A DNA stretch of 64,000 nt from Fulvimarina endophytica (GCF_003403015.1 NZ_QURL01000006.1:181729-245728), one strand, 5' to 3'; shown: positions 1 to 8,641, counted from the stretch's first letter. The notes: generated by a model from the sequence alone, not told the origin. Numbers and translations: made by a program.

Positions 1-183
1 TTCAAGGAATGTTGAAGCCGCCGAGGGGATGGAAGCGAGGAGCATGGTCTGGCCCAATTCGCTGGTTCGGGATTGTTGAGGGATCGATCCGTCAGAAAGG
101 AGACCGGCGCATCGGCTTCGATCGCGGCGCGGCACGGCTCGCATGCGGAGGTCTGCGGACGGATGTCCTTTCCCTGGTTGACT
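1..183. other. Left-edge region without recognisable gene
   Basis: I see no convincing coding sequence or RNA. It probably holds the end of an upstream transcription unit and the distal part of the znu promoter. Confidence 0.3.
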
Positions 184-203
184 GACGTTATAACATAACA
201 TAC
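184..203 (+). promoter_or_regulatory. Zur-like operator of the znu operon
   Basis: The stretch contains the 8-bp palindrome GTTATAAC (187-194) followed by ATAACATA, which resembles bacterial Zur boxes (AT-rich, TGTTATAACATAACA-like). It is the only such AT-rich patch in the GC-rich upstream DNA and sits directly in front of the zinc transporter genes, so zinc repression by Zur is the natural reading. No zur gene is in the window. Confidence 0.7.
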
Positions 204-257
204 CCAATGACGGAGAGAGCGGGCGCCGAGGCGTCCGCGCTGTCAGCGGAACTCTGC

Positions 258-1055
258 ATGTCCAATTGCATCACATTTCGGGACCTGACGCTCGGCTATA
301 ACAGCCATCCGGCGGTCCATCATCTCGACGGAACCGTGCGCGCCGGCTCGCTGACGGCGGTGGTGGGTGCCAACGGATCCGGCAAGTCCACCCTGATGAA
401 GGGCATTACCGGCATCCTGAAGCCGATCTCGGGCGAGTGCATGGTTTCGCCCGGCACGAGGCTCGCTTATCTGCCCCAGCAGTCGGAGATCGATCGGACC
501 TTTCCCGCGCGCGTCAGCGATCTCGTCTCGCTCGGTCTGTGGCCGAGGCGCGGACTTCTGGGGCGTCACCTGGCCGAGGATCGCGAGGCGGTGGCGAACG
601 CCCTTTCGGCGGTCGGTCTTCAGAATTTCGAGAAGCGGCCGATCGATTCCCTCTCGGGCGGGCAGTTGCAGCGCACGCTGTTTGCGCGGGTTCTGGTCCA
701 GGATGCCGACCTCATTCTCCTCGACGAGCCCTTCAATGCGATCGATGCGCGCACGATCACCGATCTCATCGCCCTGATCGGCCGCTGGCACGACGAGCGG
801 CGCACGGTGATGGTGGTCGTTCACGACATGGACCTCGTGCGGGACCACTTCCCCGAGGCGCTGCTTCTGGCGCGCGAGCCCGTCGCCTGGGGCGAGGCGC
901 GGCAGACCCTTTCGGCCGAGAACCTTCTTCGCGCCCGCCGCTTTCACGAAGCCTGGAACGAGAATGCCGGCTGGTGCGCAAGCGACGACATATTGGCGCC
1001 GCAGGGCCCGGCCCTCGGCGCAGGCGGTTCCTCCCGGTCGCGGGACGCTGCGTGA
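258..1055 (+). CDS. znuC: Zinc ABC transporter ATP-binding protein ZnuC
   Basis: This is the ATPase of the high-affinity zinc importer, acting on the cytoplasmic face with ZnuB. Visible ABC motifs are Walker A GANGSGKST (about residues 37-45), signature LSGGQLQR (about 131), Walker B LILLDEP (about 152) and the switch histidine VVVHDMD (about 187). An in-frame ATG also exists at 207, but it lies only three bases after the Zur-like palindrome with no ribosome binding site, and the family homology begins at the ATG at 258, so I prefer 258; 207 remains possible. The stop overlaps the znuB start (TGATG). The specific assignment to zinc rather than manganese rests on the Zur-like box and on the His-rich binding protein downstream. 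Confidence 0.88.
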   Translation: MSNCITFRDLTLGYNSHPAVHHLDGTVRAGSLTAVVGANGSGKSTLMKGITGILKPISGECMVSPGTRLAYLPQQSEIDRTFPARVSDLVSLGLWPRRGLLGRHLAEDREAVANALSAVGLQNFEKRPIDSLSGGQLQRTLFARVLVQDADLILLDEPFNAIDARTITDLIALIGRWHDERRTVMVVVHDMDLVRDHFPEALLLAREPVAWGEARQTLSAENLLRARRFHEAWNENAGWCASDDILAPQGPALGAGGSSRSRDAA

Positions 1056-1930
1056 TGAGCGCCCTCTATGACGGGCTGATCGCCCCCTTCGCCGAATTCG
1101 GCTTCATGCAGCGCGCGCTCGGCGGCGCTATCCTTCTGTCCCTCAGCGCCTGTCCCGTCGGCGTGTTCCTGATGCTGCGGCGCATGAGCCTGACCGGCGA
1201 TGCGATGGCCCACGCCATCCTGCCGGGCGCTGCGATCGGCTTCTTGTTCTATGGCCTCGCCATCGTGCCGATGACCCTCGGCGGCCTCGTCGCCGGCGTC
1301 GTGGTCGCGCTGGGCGCGGGCTTCGTCTCGCGCCTCACGGTGCAGAAGGAGGACGCGTCCATGGCGGCCTTCTATCTGATCTCCCTCGCGCTCGGCGTTC
1401 TCATCGTCTCCCTGCGCGGCTCCAATGTCGACCTGATGCACGTCCTGTTCGGCACGGTCCTCGCTCTCAACGACGAGGCGCTGACGCTGATCGGGATCAT
1501 CACGGGAACGACGCTGGTGACCCTCGCGATCTTCTGGCGGGCCCTCGTTGCCGAATGTCTCGACCCGCTCTTCCTGCGCTCGGTCTCGCGGCTCGGGCCG
1601 CCGGTCCATTTCGTCTTCCTGGGGCTCGTCGTCCTCAACCTCGTGGGCGGCTTCCAGGCCCTCGGGACGCTGCTTGCCGTCGGCCTGATGATGCTGCCTG
1701 CCGCCGCGGCCCGGTTCTGGACCTCCCGCGTGATGCCGATGGTCCTCCTTGCCATCGTCATCGGTCTCGTCTCCTGCGTGGGCGGGCTCCTAATGTCCTA
1801 CCACGCCTCGCTCGCCTCGGGGCCGTCGATCATCCTCGTCGCGGGCGCGATCTACATCCTCTCCACCCTGGCCGGTCCGCGCGGCATTCTCGGCTCGCGC
1901 ATCCGGCCGCAACGCCACCGCACCGCCTGA
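1055..1930 (+). CDS. znuB: Zinc ABC transporter permease ZnuB
   Basis: Integral membrane permease of the zinc importer, 291 residues, of the ABC-3 (ZnuB/MntB) family. It is almost entirely hydrophobic with about eight or nine predicted membrane helices, and carries the family's cytoplasmic segment around residues 40-60 (LMLRRMSLTGDAMAHAILPG), which contacts the ATPase. The ATG at 1055 overlaps the znuC stop by one base, implying translational coupling. The reading frame stays open far upstream (to 437), but that part is only a shadow of znuC. Confidence 0.9.
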   Translation: MSALYDGLIAPFAEFGFMQRALGGAILLSLSACPVGVFLMLRRMSLTGDAMAHAILPGAAIGFLFYGLAIVPMTLGGLVAGVVVALGAGFVSRLTVQKEDASMAAFYLISLALGVLIVSLRGSNVDLMHVLFGTVLALNDEALTLIGIITGTTLVTLAIFWRALVAECLDPLFLRSVSRLGPPVHFVFLGLVVLNLVGGFQALGTLLAVGLMMLPAAAARFWTSRVMPMVLLAIVIGLVSCVGGLLMSYHASLASGPSIILVAGAIYILSTLAGPRGILGSRIRPQRHRTA

Positions 1931-1945
1931 ACTCACGAAAGGACC

Positions 1946-3076
1946 ATGGCCATGTCCAGAACCCTGACGCTTTCCGCCGCCGTTACCGCGCTTCTCCTGG
2001 CGGGAACCGCCCTGTCTCCCGCTTCGGCCGAGGAGAAGAAGCTCGACGTCGTCGCGAGCTTCTCGATCATCGCGGATCTCGCGAAGAATGTCGGGGGCGA
2101 CCGGGTCGACATCACCACGCTCGTCGGGCCGAACGGGGACGCCCATGTCTACGAGCCGCGTCCGGCCGATGCGGCGGCGCTGTCGCAAGCCGATGTGATC
2201 CTCGCGAACGGTCTCCAGCTCGAAGGCTTCCTGCCGCGCCTCATCGAGGCGAGCGGCACCACGGCGCCGGTCGTCGAACTGACGAAGGGGGGCGAGATGC
2301 TGCGAAGCTCCGAAGAGGGGCATGACGGGCATCACGGTGCGGCCGAGGACGGGCGTGAGGACCACGGCCACGACCAGGCAGCCGCTGACGCGCACGATCA
2401 TGGCGACGGGCACGGCGATGGGCAAGGCCATGACCATGACCATGAAGGCCATGATCATGCGGCCGAAGAGGGCGGCCATTCCCACGACCACGAGGAGACC
2501 GCCGATGCCGCCTCAGCCGGCGGCCATGGCCATCATCATCACGGGGAATACGATCCCCATGCCTGGCAGTCGGTCGCCAATGCCAAGGTCTATGTGGCCA
2601 ATATCGCCGACGCCTTCTGCGCGGCCGACGAGGCGGGTTGCACGACCTATCGCGCCAATGCCGAGGCCTATGACAAGAAGCTCGACGACCTCGACGCCTA
2701 TATCCGGCGCTCGGTCGCCGAGATCCCCGAGACCAAACGCGCGATCATCACCTCCCACGACGCCTTCGGCTATTTCGAACACGAGTACGGCATCGACTTC
2801 CTGGCGCCCGAGGGCGTCTCGACGGAATCGGAAGCCTCCGCCGCGGACGTCGCAGCCCTCGTGCGGCAGATCCGGGCGGACGATGCTTCGGCGGTGTTCG
2901 TCGAGAACGTCACCAATCCGCGCCTGATCGAGCAGATCGCCAGCGAGACCGGCCTCAAGGTCGGCGGCGAACTCTATTCCGACGCCCTCTCCGACGGGAG
3001 CGGGCCGGCATCGACCTATATCGACATGATGCGGCACAACATCGACACCATCAAATCCGACGTCATGGGAAGCTGA
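1946..3076 (+). CDS. znuA: Zinc ABC transporter substrate-binding protein ZnuA
   Basis: Periplasmic zinc-binding protein (cluster A-I, TroA-like), 376 residues, with a Sec signal peptide ending about ASA-EEKK (residue 28). The mature protein starts with the family pattern VVASFSIIADLAKNVGG; GDAHVYEP holds the first zinc histidine and YDPHAW follows the charged loop. Residues about 128-210 form an unusually long loop with around 21 histidines plus many Asp and Glu, typical in kind of ZnuA but long; it probably captures zinc at low concentration. A good Shine-Dalgarno (GAAAGGA) precedes the ATG at 1946; a second ATG two codons later is possible. It is last in a co-directional znuC-znuB-znuA operon. 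Confidence 0.93.
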   Translation: MAMSRTLTLSAAVTALLLAGTALSPASAEEKKLDVVASFSIIADLAKNVGGDRVDITTLVGPNGDAHVYEPRPADAAALSQADVILANGLQLEGFLPRLIEASGTTAPVVELTKGGEMLRSSEEGHDGHHGAAEDGREDHGHDQAAADAHDHGDGHGDGQGHDHDHEGHDHAAEEGGHSHDHEETADAASAGGHGHHHHGEYDPHAWQSVANAKVYVANIADAFCAADEAGCTTYRANAEAYDKKLDDLDAYIRRSVAEIPETKRAIITSHDAFGYFEHEYGIDFLAPEGVSTESEASAADVAALVRQIRADDASAVFVENVTNPRLIEQIASETGLKVGGELYSDALSDGSGPASTYIDMMRHNIDTIKSDVMGS

Positions 3077-3129
3077 CGCGGCCGATGGCAGGGCCGCGCC
3101 CGAACTGACGACCACTTGAGTTCGCGAAG

Positions 3130-3163
3130 AACGCCCTGATCGGTTGCGCCGACCGGGGCGTTT
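3130..3163 (+). terminator. Rho-independent terminator after znuA
   Basis: AACGCCC (3130-3136) pairs with GGGCGTT (3156-3162), and inside it CGGT pairs with ACCG; the stem is followed by TTT. It lies 54 bases after the znuA stop and closes the zinc operon. Confidence 0.55.
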
Positions 3164-3318
3164 CCGCGTTCGGGGACCGTGAGGGGAAGAGATCGGCCTG
3201 AACGCCGAAACACGGCGGCGCTGTCGCCGCTTGCGCGCTGGAAATGAAAAGGGTGGCCCTGGTAGCGCCCGGTGGCGTCCCGGGTCTTGGGGAGAGACCA
3301 CGAAGGGGATCGCGAAGA

Positions 3319-3393
3319 TGGTGCCGGCGGAGAGGATCGAACTCCCGACCTTCGGTTTACAAAACCGCTGCACTACCGCTGTGCTACGCCGGC
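3319..3393 (-). tRNA. tRNA-Thr (anticodon TGT)
   Basis: Read on the minus strand the gene begins GCCGGCG and ends CGCCGGC-A-CCA, giving a seven-pair acceptor stem and an encoded CCA tail (3319-3321). The D arm GCAC...GTGC, the anticodon arm with loop TTTGTAA (anticodon TGT) and the T arm with TTCGATC are all visible. The total is 75 nt. Position 27-43 looks mismatched (G-A), as is tolerated in such tRNAs. No integrase or attachment-site duplication is seen nearby. Confidence 0.93.
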
Positions 3394-3552
3394 CCCGGCG
3401 CCGTCCTTACATCAGGCGGGGGCGGCTCGCAATCTTCGCGGCGTCCGGGCGGTGCGCGATTTCGCCTTGTGTCTCGAAACGAAACCGGCGAAGTCTCGGG
3501 ACAGACGAGCCTTTTTCCGTCCCGTTCGAAGCCGGCGAGCCTTGCGATACCG

Positions 3553-4326
3553 ATGTCCAAATCCGTTCATTCGATCAGCTTTCTCGCAAGCGCGACCCCC
3601 GGCGCGCTGGAGGCGGCGAACCGGTTGAAGGCGATCTACGGGCAGGACGATCCGAACCGGGCCGATGTGGTCGTCGCGCTCGGCGGCGACGGCTTCATGC
3701 TGCAGACGCTGCATCGCTTCATGAATACGGGCACGCCGATCTACGGGATGAACCGGGGAACGGTCGGCTTCCTGATGAACGACTATTCGGAAGCGAACCT
3801 GCGCGAACGGCTCGAGGCCGCCGTCGAGAACTGGATCCATCCGCTGACCATGACGGCGGAGGACGAGAACGGCGAGATCCGCGAGGAACTGGCGATCAAC
3901 GAGGTCTCGGTCTTCCGCCAGTCCTTCCAGGCGGCGCGGCTGAGGATCGCCGTCGGCGGGACGGTGCGGCTGGAGGAACTCGTCTGCGACGGCGTTATGG
4001 TGGCGACCCCCACCGGCTCGACGGCCTACAACCTGTCCGCACAGGGCCCGATCATTCCGATCGAAGCGCCGCTTCTCGCCTTGACGCCGGTCAGCCCCTT
4101 CCGTCCGCGTCGCTGGCGCGGTGCGCTTCTGGCGAACCATCAGGTCGTGGAGATCACGGTTCTCGAGCCGGGCAAGCGCCCGGTCAATGCCGTCGCTGAT
4201 GCCCAGGAGGTGAAGTCCGTGCGCCGGGTGCAGATCCGCGAGAGCGGCAAGGACAAGGCGCTGATCCTGTTCGACGAGACCCATTCCTGGGACGAGCGGA
4301 TTCTCGCCGAGCAGTTCCGTTATTGA
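3553..4326 (+). CDS. nadK: NAD kinase
   Basis: ATP-dependent NAD kinase (NadK/PpnK), which makes NADP+ from NAD+ in the cytosol. The 257 residues match the short alphaproteobacterial form. Diagnostic motifs are GGDG (residues 44-47) with following FMLQTLHR, the conserved NE pair in AINEVS (about 115) and the glycine- and threonine-rich ATPTGSTAYN stretch (about 152-161). The start at 3553 is chosen because the family begins here (MSKSVHSISFLAS); the frame is open upstream through the tRNA region only by chance. It is convergent with the next gene. Confidence 0.93.
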   Translation: MSKSVHSISFLASATPGALEAANRLKAIYGQDDPNRADVVVALGGDGFMLQTLHRFMNTGTPIYGMNRGTVGFLMNDYSEANLRERLEAAVENWIHPLTMTAEDENGEIREELAINEVSVFRQSFQAARLRIAVGGTVRLEELVCDGVMVATPTGSTAYNLSAQGPIIPIEAPLLALTPVSPFRPRRWRGALLANHQVVEITVLEPGKRPVNAVADAQEVKSVRRVQIRESGKDKALILFDETHSWDERILAEQFRY

Positions 4327-4407
4327 GGGCGGGGCGGGCGGGCTGTCCGCCCATCCGGTGACGCGCCCGATCCCGCGAAGACCGGATGCGCCGTTGCGAT
4401 GTCCGCC

Positions 4408-5325
4408 TTACGCCCTCGCGCTGCCCGCCCGGCCGAGAACGCCGCCGATGACGGCGACGATCGCTCCGAGAAGAAGTGCGATGAAGGCGGCGAAGGAGGC
4501 AGACGAGACCGAGCGCGCGGCATCGTCCGCGAGCTGGCGCGCCTCGCGGGCCATCTGATCGACGGCCTGCTGATAGCTGGCGAGCCGCTGTTCGGCCGCC
4601 GAGCGCGAGAGCCCGCCCGCCTCCTGGATCGCGCGGATCGCCGCATCGCGCTCTTCGGGGCTCGCCGTCTCGGAGAGGCCGCCCGCGATCTCGGCGAAGC
4701 GGGCGCCGAGTGCCGTCGGATCGACGCCTCCGCCATTGCCGGCCTCGCCGCTTGCCGAAGCGTCGGCGCTATCGCCCGCCTGATCGGCGGCCGCGCCGCC
4801 GCCGCCCTGGCCGGGCGACAGGAGCGAGCGCAGATCGGAGGCGACACCATCGGGAAGGCCGCCGGCGGTAGGGGAGGCGGACTGACCGAGTGCGCCTGCG
4901 GCATTCGTCAGGCTGCTGACCGAGGCCCCGACCGCCCCGAAGGCACCGCCGAGGACCGAGGAGGCTGTGCCGCCGAGAACGAGGACCACGAGGAGGGTGG
5001 CGACGGCCCAAGTCACGAGCCCGTGGAGGACGGCGTCCATGCGATCTGCGAGCCCGGCGAGGCGGCCGCAGGCATAGGCGCCGACGAAGAGCCCGACGAG
5101 AGCCGCGACGAGGGAGTAGATGCCGGCGGTGGAGGCCAGCGCAGTCGCGGAACCCTCGCTTCCCGGAAGGCTCGCGAGCCCGATGCCGAGGCCGAGAAGG
5201 CCGAGCATCAGCTGGATCGCGATGGCGAGGATCACCCCGGCGATGACTGCGCCCCAGGACATGGTCCGGCCCTTCGGCCCCATGCCCGGCGTGTAACGTT
5301 CTCTGCGAATTTCGCCGATTGCCAT
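4408..5325 (-). CDS. Unknown multi-pass membrane protein (PhnA-like family of rhizobia)
   Basis: A 305-residue protein of unknown function. A short polar N-terminus is followed by helices at about residues 23-48 ([20 protein letters not shown]), 68-95 and 105-127, then a long Ala/Gly/Ser-rich low-complexity soluble stretch (about 130-260, with a possible helical segment ending in [20 protein letters not shown]) and a final C-terminal helix (about 280-300). The N-terminal WGAVIAG...LGLGIG pattern resembles proteins annotated 'PhnA-like' in Hyphomicrobiales, a name with no functional basis. It stands alone, convergent with nadK and divergent from rpsU. Confidence 0.7.
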   Translation of the reverse strand: MAIGEIRRERYTPGMGPKGRTMSWGAVIAGVILAIAIQLMLGLLGLGIGLASLPGSEGSATALASTAGIYSLVAALVGLFVGAYACGRLAGLADRMDAVLHGLVTWAVATLLVVLVLGGTASSVLGGAFGAVGASVSSLTNAAGALGQSASPTAGGLPDGVASDLRSLLSPGQGGGGAAADQAGDSADASASGEAGNGGGVDPTALGARFAEIAGGLSETASPEERDAAIRAIQEAGGLSRSAAEQRLASYQQAVDQMAREARQLADDAARSVSSASFAAFIALLLGAIVAVIGGVLGRAGSARA

Positions 5326-5563
5326 AGTTGCGAACTTCCGTGTGCTTAGCGCTTCGTTTGGGCCTAGGGTGCCGTCGTCGAGGGTTGCCCGTCCCGCCTA
5401 TATGGGGCGGAGGATGCCACTGGCCGCTTTTCGCGGCCTCGGCATATCGACAACCGTGAAGGACTTTGCTAAGGGCGCGCGACCGAAAAGCAAGAGCCTG
5501 CGGCCGATCTATCGTTCCGGGCGAGCATCAAACCACAACACGTTCAGACTGGCGGAACCGTCC

Positions 5564-5785
5564 TTGCAGATCATCGTCCGAGACAACAATGTCGATCAGG
5601 CCCTTCGCGCGCTCAAGAAGAAGCTTCAGCGCGAGGGCGTCTTCCGTGAAATGAAGCAGCGCAGCTTCTACGAAAAGCCGTCCGAGAAGCGCGTGCGCGA
5701 GAAGGCAGAGGGTGTTCGCCGCGCTCGCAAGCTCGCCCGCAAGCAGGCCCAGCGCGAAGGCGTGATGCCCGGCCGCGGCCACTGA
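5564..5785 (+). CDS. rpsU: 30S ribosomal protein S21
   Basis: Small basic ribosomal subunit protein (73 residues) with the bS21 signature [18 protein letters not shown] and the basic C-terminal tail [15 protein letters not shown]. No ATG exists at the family's N-terminus. A TTG at 5564, preceded by GGCGGA about eight bases upstream, gives the expected start LQIIVRDNN. The frame is open upstream to 5342, but that 74-residue extension has no family counterpart and is best regarded as leader sequence. A terminator follows at once. Confidence 0.9.
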   Translation: MQIIVRDNNVDQALRALKKKLQREGVFREMKQRSFYEKPSEKRVREKAEGVRRARKLARKQAQREGVMPGRGH

Positions 5786-5842
5786 GACGCCCGCGATCCG
5801 TCCGGGACGGTCGGATCACGGTATCTGTTCGAGAGTTTCGAG

Positions 5843-5870
5843 AAGCCGATCCCGCGGGGGGTCGGCTTTT
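5843..5870 (+). terminator. Rho-independent terminator of rpsU
   Basis: AAGCCGA-TCCC pairs with GGG-TCGGCTT across a short GC loop, followed by TTTT. It lies 58 bases after the rpsU stop. Confidence 0.7.
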
Positions 5871-6017
5871 CGCGTCTGGGGCATCGGGCTGAAAATCCGG
5901 CCCGGTTTCCGGATCGTCGGGGTCAATGGAGGCCGGCCGAGTGTGGTCCGGCGATCACAGTCGGCGGTCCGATATCGCCGATGACGGCGCCGGCCTCCAA
6001 TTCGGCCGCCTCCCGCT

Positions 6018-6122
6018 CTAGGGTCTCGGACCCGATCCAAGAATCGGGCCCGAGGCTCCTGTTTTTTGCTGACGCATCGGATGGACCGAAAACCGGGTCC
6101 ATTTTTCGGTCCGATGCTTTAG
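6018..6122 (+). repeat. 105-bp dispersed two-hairpin repeat, copy A
   Basis: A CTAG-bounded 105-bp element made of two adjacent imperfect palindromes: the first around GGACCCGATC...GAATCGGGCCCGAGG, the second from GCATCGGA to TCCGATGC, separated by the linker CTCCTGTTTTTTGCTGAC. It is about 90% identical to copy B at 62893-62997 (about 11 differences by eye, no indels). It lies between the rpsU terminator and the TPR lipoprotein gene. Size and architecture resemble RIME1 of Sinorhizobium and Bru-RS of Brucella. Confidence 0.88.
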
Positions 6123-6176
6123 TCAGGAAGTCCTCATCTCGTTTTCGCGCGACCCACGGAGCCTGTACGACCGGTG

Positions 6177-7019
6177 ATGGTTCATTCCGCTTTTCTCTCG
6201 TCGACGATCGCCCGCACGGCGCCGGTCCTTCTGGCCGCCGGCCTCGTTCTGGCGGGCTGCCAGACCGGTTCGGAGCCGATGGTGAACGCCATCGCCCTCG
6301 ATGCCGATCAGGGATCGGACCAGAATCTCGCCTCGCTGACGGCGGCGGTGAACGCCAATCCGCGCGATCCCGAAGCCTACAACGTACGCGGTACAGCTTT
6401 CGGTCGTTCGGGGCAGAACGCGGCGGCGATCCAGGACTTCACGACGGCGATCTCGCTCGATCCGAACTTCTATCAGGCCTATGCGAACCGGGCGCTGATC
6501 TTCCGGCAGACCGGCGAGCGGCTGAAGGCCGTCGAGGACTACAACCGCGCTCTCCAGATCAATCCGAACTATGATTCGGCCTATATCGGTCGCGGCAACA
6601 TCTACCGGCTCGCCGGCCGGAACCGGGAAGCCCTGGTCGATTTCCAGCGGGCGATCGATCTCAACACCACCGATCCGCGCGCCTATCACAATCGCGGCCT
6701 GCTCTATCAGCTCGACGGCCAGCACAACCAGGCGATCGAGGACTTCTCCCGGGCGATCTCGCTGCAGTCCACCGCCGCCGAACCCTATTCGGGACGGGGC
6801 GTGTCCTATCTCGCCCTCGGCGATGTCGAGAACGCGGCGAGCGATTTCTCGGCCGCTCTGCGGATCGATCAGACCAAGGCCGAGTACTGGGTCAATCAGG
6901 CGATCCTTCTCGAGCGCCAGGGCGACCGGCAGAAGGCCTACCGTTCCTATGCCCGGGCCGCCCAGCTCGATCCGACCTATGCGCCGGCCAAGGACGGCAT
7001 GAGCCGCACCCGCGCCTGA
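6177..7019 (+). CDS. TPR-repeat lipoprotein
   Basis: A protein of 280 residues with a hydrophobic signal sequence ending in a lipobox-like LVLAGC (cysteine about residue 27), so probably lipid-anchored. The rest consists of about six tetratricopeptide repeats (recurring A-YNVRGTAFGRSGQ, AYANRALIFRQTGE, AYIGRGNIYRLAGR, AYHNRGLLYQLDGQ patterns), a protein-protein interaction scaffold. NlpI-like TPR lipoproteins in other proteobacteria act in envelope or peptidoglycan-enzyme regulation, which is only a suggestion here. The ATG at 6177 is preceded directly by an in-frame GTG that could also serve. The gene ends at a strong terminator. Confidence 0.85.
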   Translation: MVHSAFLSSTIARTAPVLLAAGLVLAGCQTGSEPMVNAIALDADQGSDQNLASLTAAVNANPRDPEAYNVRGTAFGRSGQNAAAIQDFTTAISLDPNFYQAYANRALIFRQTGERLKAVEDYNRALQINPNYDSAYIGRGNIYRLAGRNREALVDFQRAIDLNTTDPRAYHNRGLLYQLDGQHNQAIEDFSRAISLQSTAAEPYSGRGVSYLALGDVENAASDFSAALRIDQTKAEYWVNQAILLERQGDRQKAYRSYARAAQLDPTYAPAKDGMSRTRA

Positions 7020-7055
7020 GCGGACGCTCCGGCGGCACCATCGATCCCGATAAGA

Positions 7056-7086
7056 GAAGGGGCGGCTCGACGAGCCGCCCCTTTCG
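7056..7086. terminator. Terminator between convergent TPR and sugar dehydrogenase genes
   Basis: A perfect inverted repeat GGGGCGGCTCG/CGAGCCGCCCC with a three-base loop, followed by TTTCG on the plus strand and preceded by AGAGAA, so it probably serves both convergent genes. Confidence 0.72.
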
Positions 7087-7114
7087 TTCGTGCACCATGA
7101 TTTTGAGGGCGCCT

Positions 7115-8437
7115 TTACTCGGCGGCCGTCACCTTGATGATGGTCGAGGCATCGGAATCGGGAATTTCGGAGACGGCATAGATCGCGCCGTCCGATCCGA
7201 CCTTCACGTCGCGGATGCGCTCGCCGAGCGGGATGCGCTCCTCGGTTGCGACACGCTCTCCCGCATCGTCGAGGCGCACGACGACGAGACCCTCCGTCAC
7301 GAGGCCGCCGATGATCATGGCGTCCTGCCAGTCCGGGAACTGGTCGCCCTGATAGAGCGCCATGCCCGAGGGGCCGATCACCGGGTCCCAGTAATAGACC
7401 GGCTGGGCCATGCCTTCCTGGGCGGTGCGGCCCGGGCCGATCTCCTCGCCGGAATAGGCGACGCCGTAGGTGATCGCCGGCCAGCCGTAATTGATGCCGC
7501 TTTCCGGGCGGTTGAGCTCGTCGCCGCCCGCCGGGCCGTGCTCGACGGTCCACAACCGGCCCTCGGCGTCGAGGGCCGCGGACTGGAGGTTACGGTGGCC
7601 GTAGGAGAAGATCTCCGGCTGGATCTTGGCATGGCCGTAGAACGGATTGTCCTCGATCGCCTCGCCCGTCGCGGGATCGATGCGGAAGACCTTGCCGAGG
7701 CCCGAGGTGAGGTCCTGCGCCTCGTCGCGGATCGGCGTATCGGAGCGCTCGCCGACGGTCACGAAGAGATGGCCCTCGGGCGAGAACACCAGGCGCGAGC
7801 CGAAATGCTTGTCGCCGTCATAGCTCGGCATCTGCTGGAAGATGACCTCGACATTATCGAGCGCGCCGCCGTTCTCGCCGCTCTCCGTCAGGGTGGCCTT
7901 GGCGACGGAGGTGCCGTTGCCGTCCTCGCGCGGCTCGGAGAAGGAGAAGTAGATCGTGTTCGACTGCTCGAAATCGGGTGCGAGCGCGATGTCGAGAAGG
8001 CCGCCCTGGCCTTCGGACATGACCTCGGGCACGCCCTCGATGGCCGGGCCCGGCTCGCCGTCCTGCGAGAGGATGTGCATGTCGCCGGCCTTGGTCGCGA
8101 CGAGCATGCGGTTATCGGGCAGGAATTCCATCGACCAAAGCTGCGGCAGGCCCTCGGCGATCACCTCGGTCGAGACCTCGACCGGGTTTTCAGGCTGGGC
8201 CGCGCGCGTCTGGCCCTCGAAAGCTGGCTGCTGATCGGGGGCGTTGGCCTCTCCGTCCTCGACAGGCTGTCCGCCGGCCGGGGCGTCGTCACCACCGGTG
8301 GCGGGCACTTCGCCCTCGACATGATCGAGCGGCGAGCTGTCGCCGGTGGAGGCGCCGGAATTCTGGGCGAGCGCGGTGCCGCCGGCCATCAGCAACAGGG
8401 AGAGGGCGCTACCGGCCAGAAGGCGGGTCATTCTCAT
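7115..8437 (-). CDS. Secreted PQQ-dependent sugar dehydrogenase
   Basis: A 440-residue soluble quinoprotein of the glucose/sorbosone dehydrogenase (GSDH, Asd/YliI-like) six-bladed beta-propeller family, which oxidises aldoses in the periplasm with PQQ. The ATG at 8437 has GGAG nine bases upstream and starts a clear signal peptide ending ALA-Q. A Ser/Gly/Glu-rich linker (about 25-65) precedes the propeller. Family landmarks are LWSMEFLPDNRMLV, FSFSEPREDG, FGSRLVFSPEGHLFVTVGER, YGHRNLQ (the PQQ-site histidine) and EHGPAGGDELN. It lies 204 bases downstream of pqqE on the same strand, next to the genes that make its cofactor. The sugar substrate cannot be read from sequence. Confidence 0.9.
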   Translation of the reverse strand: MRMTRLLAGSALSLLLMAGGTALAQNSGASTGDSSPLDHVEGEVPATGGDDAPAGGQPVEDGEANAPDQQPAFEGQTRAAQPENPVEVSTEVIAEGLPQLWSMEFLPDNRMLVATKAGDMHILSQDGEPGPAIEGVPEVMSEGQGGLLDIALAPDFEQSNTIYFSFSEPREDGNGTSVAKATLTESGENGGALDNVEVIFQQMPSYDGDKHFGSRLVFSPEGHLFVTVGERSDTPIRDEAQDLTSGLGKVFRIDPATGEAIEDNPFYGHAKIQPEIFSYGHRNLQSAALDAEGRLWTVEHGPAGGDELNRPESGINYGWPAITYGVAYSGEEIGPGRTAQEGMAQPVYYWDPVIGPSGMALYQGDQFPDWQDAMIIGGLVTEGLVVVRLDDAGERVATEERIPLGERIRDVKVGSDGAIYAVSEIPDSDASTIIKVTAAE

Positions 8438-8641
8438 CGTGGAAGATCTCCATCGTCGCGCGGGCTCGACATGTCCCGCTGTTCGCGTCCCGATGAAGAT
8501 GGGCGGGCGGTGCGATAGAGGCAGGGGCGTGCTCTTCACGTCCATGCCCCTTCCGCTCAACTCCCTGCGATCGAAAGGTGTTTTCGCGTTCCGGGGCGGA
8601 ACACCCGCGGGCGCGTCAGAGGATTGACGGCCTGGGGGGTA

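Noticed and set aside
437..1054. Long in-frame extension upstream of znuB
   Set aside because: It overlaps znuC completely, has composition typical of a GC-rich frame shadow, and ZnuB homology begins only at 1055.
2330..2560. Repeat-like CATGAC/CATGGC pattern suggestive of a tandem array
   Set aside because: It is the coding sequence of the His/Asp-rich loop of ZnuA, not a non-coding repeat or CRISPR.
3319..3393. tRNA-Thr as an integration site for a genomic island
   Set aside because: No integrase, no duplicated tRNA 3' end and no shift in gene content on either side.
3244..3552. N-terminal extension of NadK through the tRNA gene
   Set aside because: It would translate the antisense of tRNA-Thr; the family begins at 3553.
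5880..5925. Possible seventh copy of the two-hairpin repeat
   Set aside because: Only about 40 bases resemble one arm (GCATCGG...CCCGGTTTCCGG) and the ends are absent; too weak to call.
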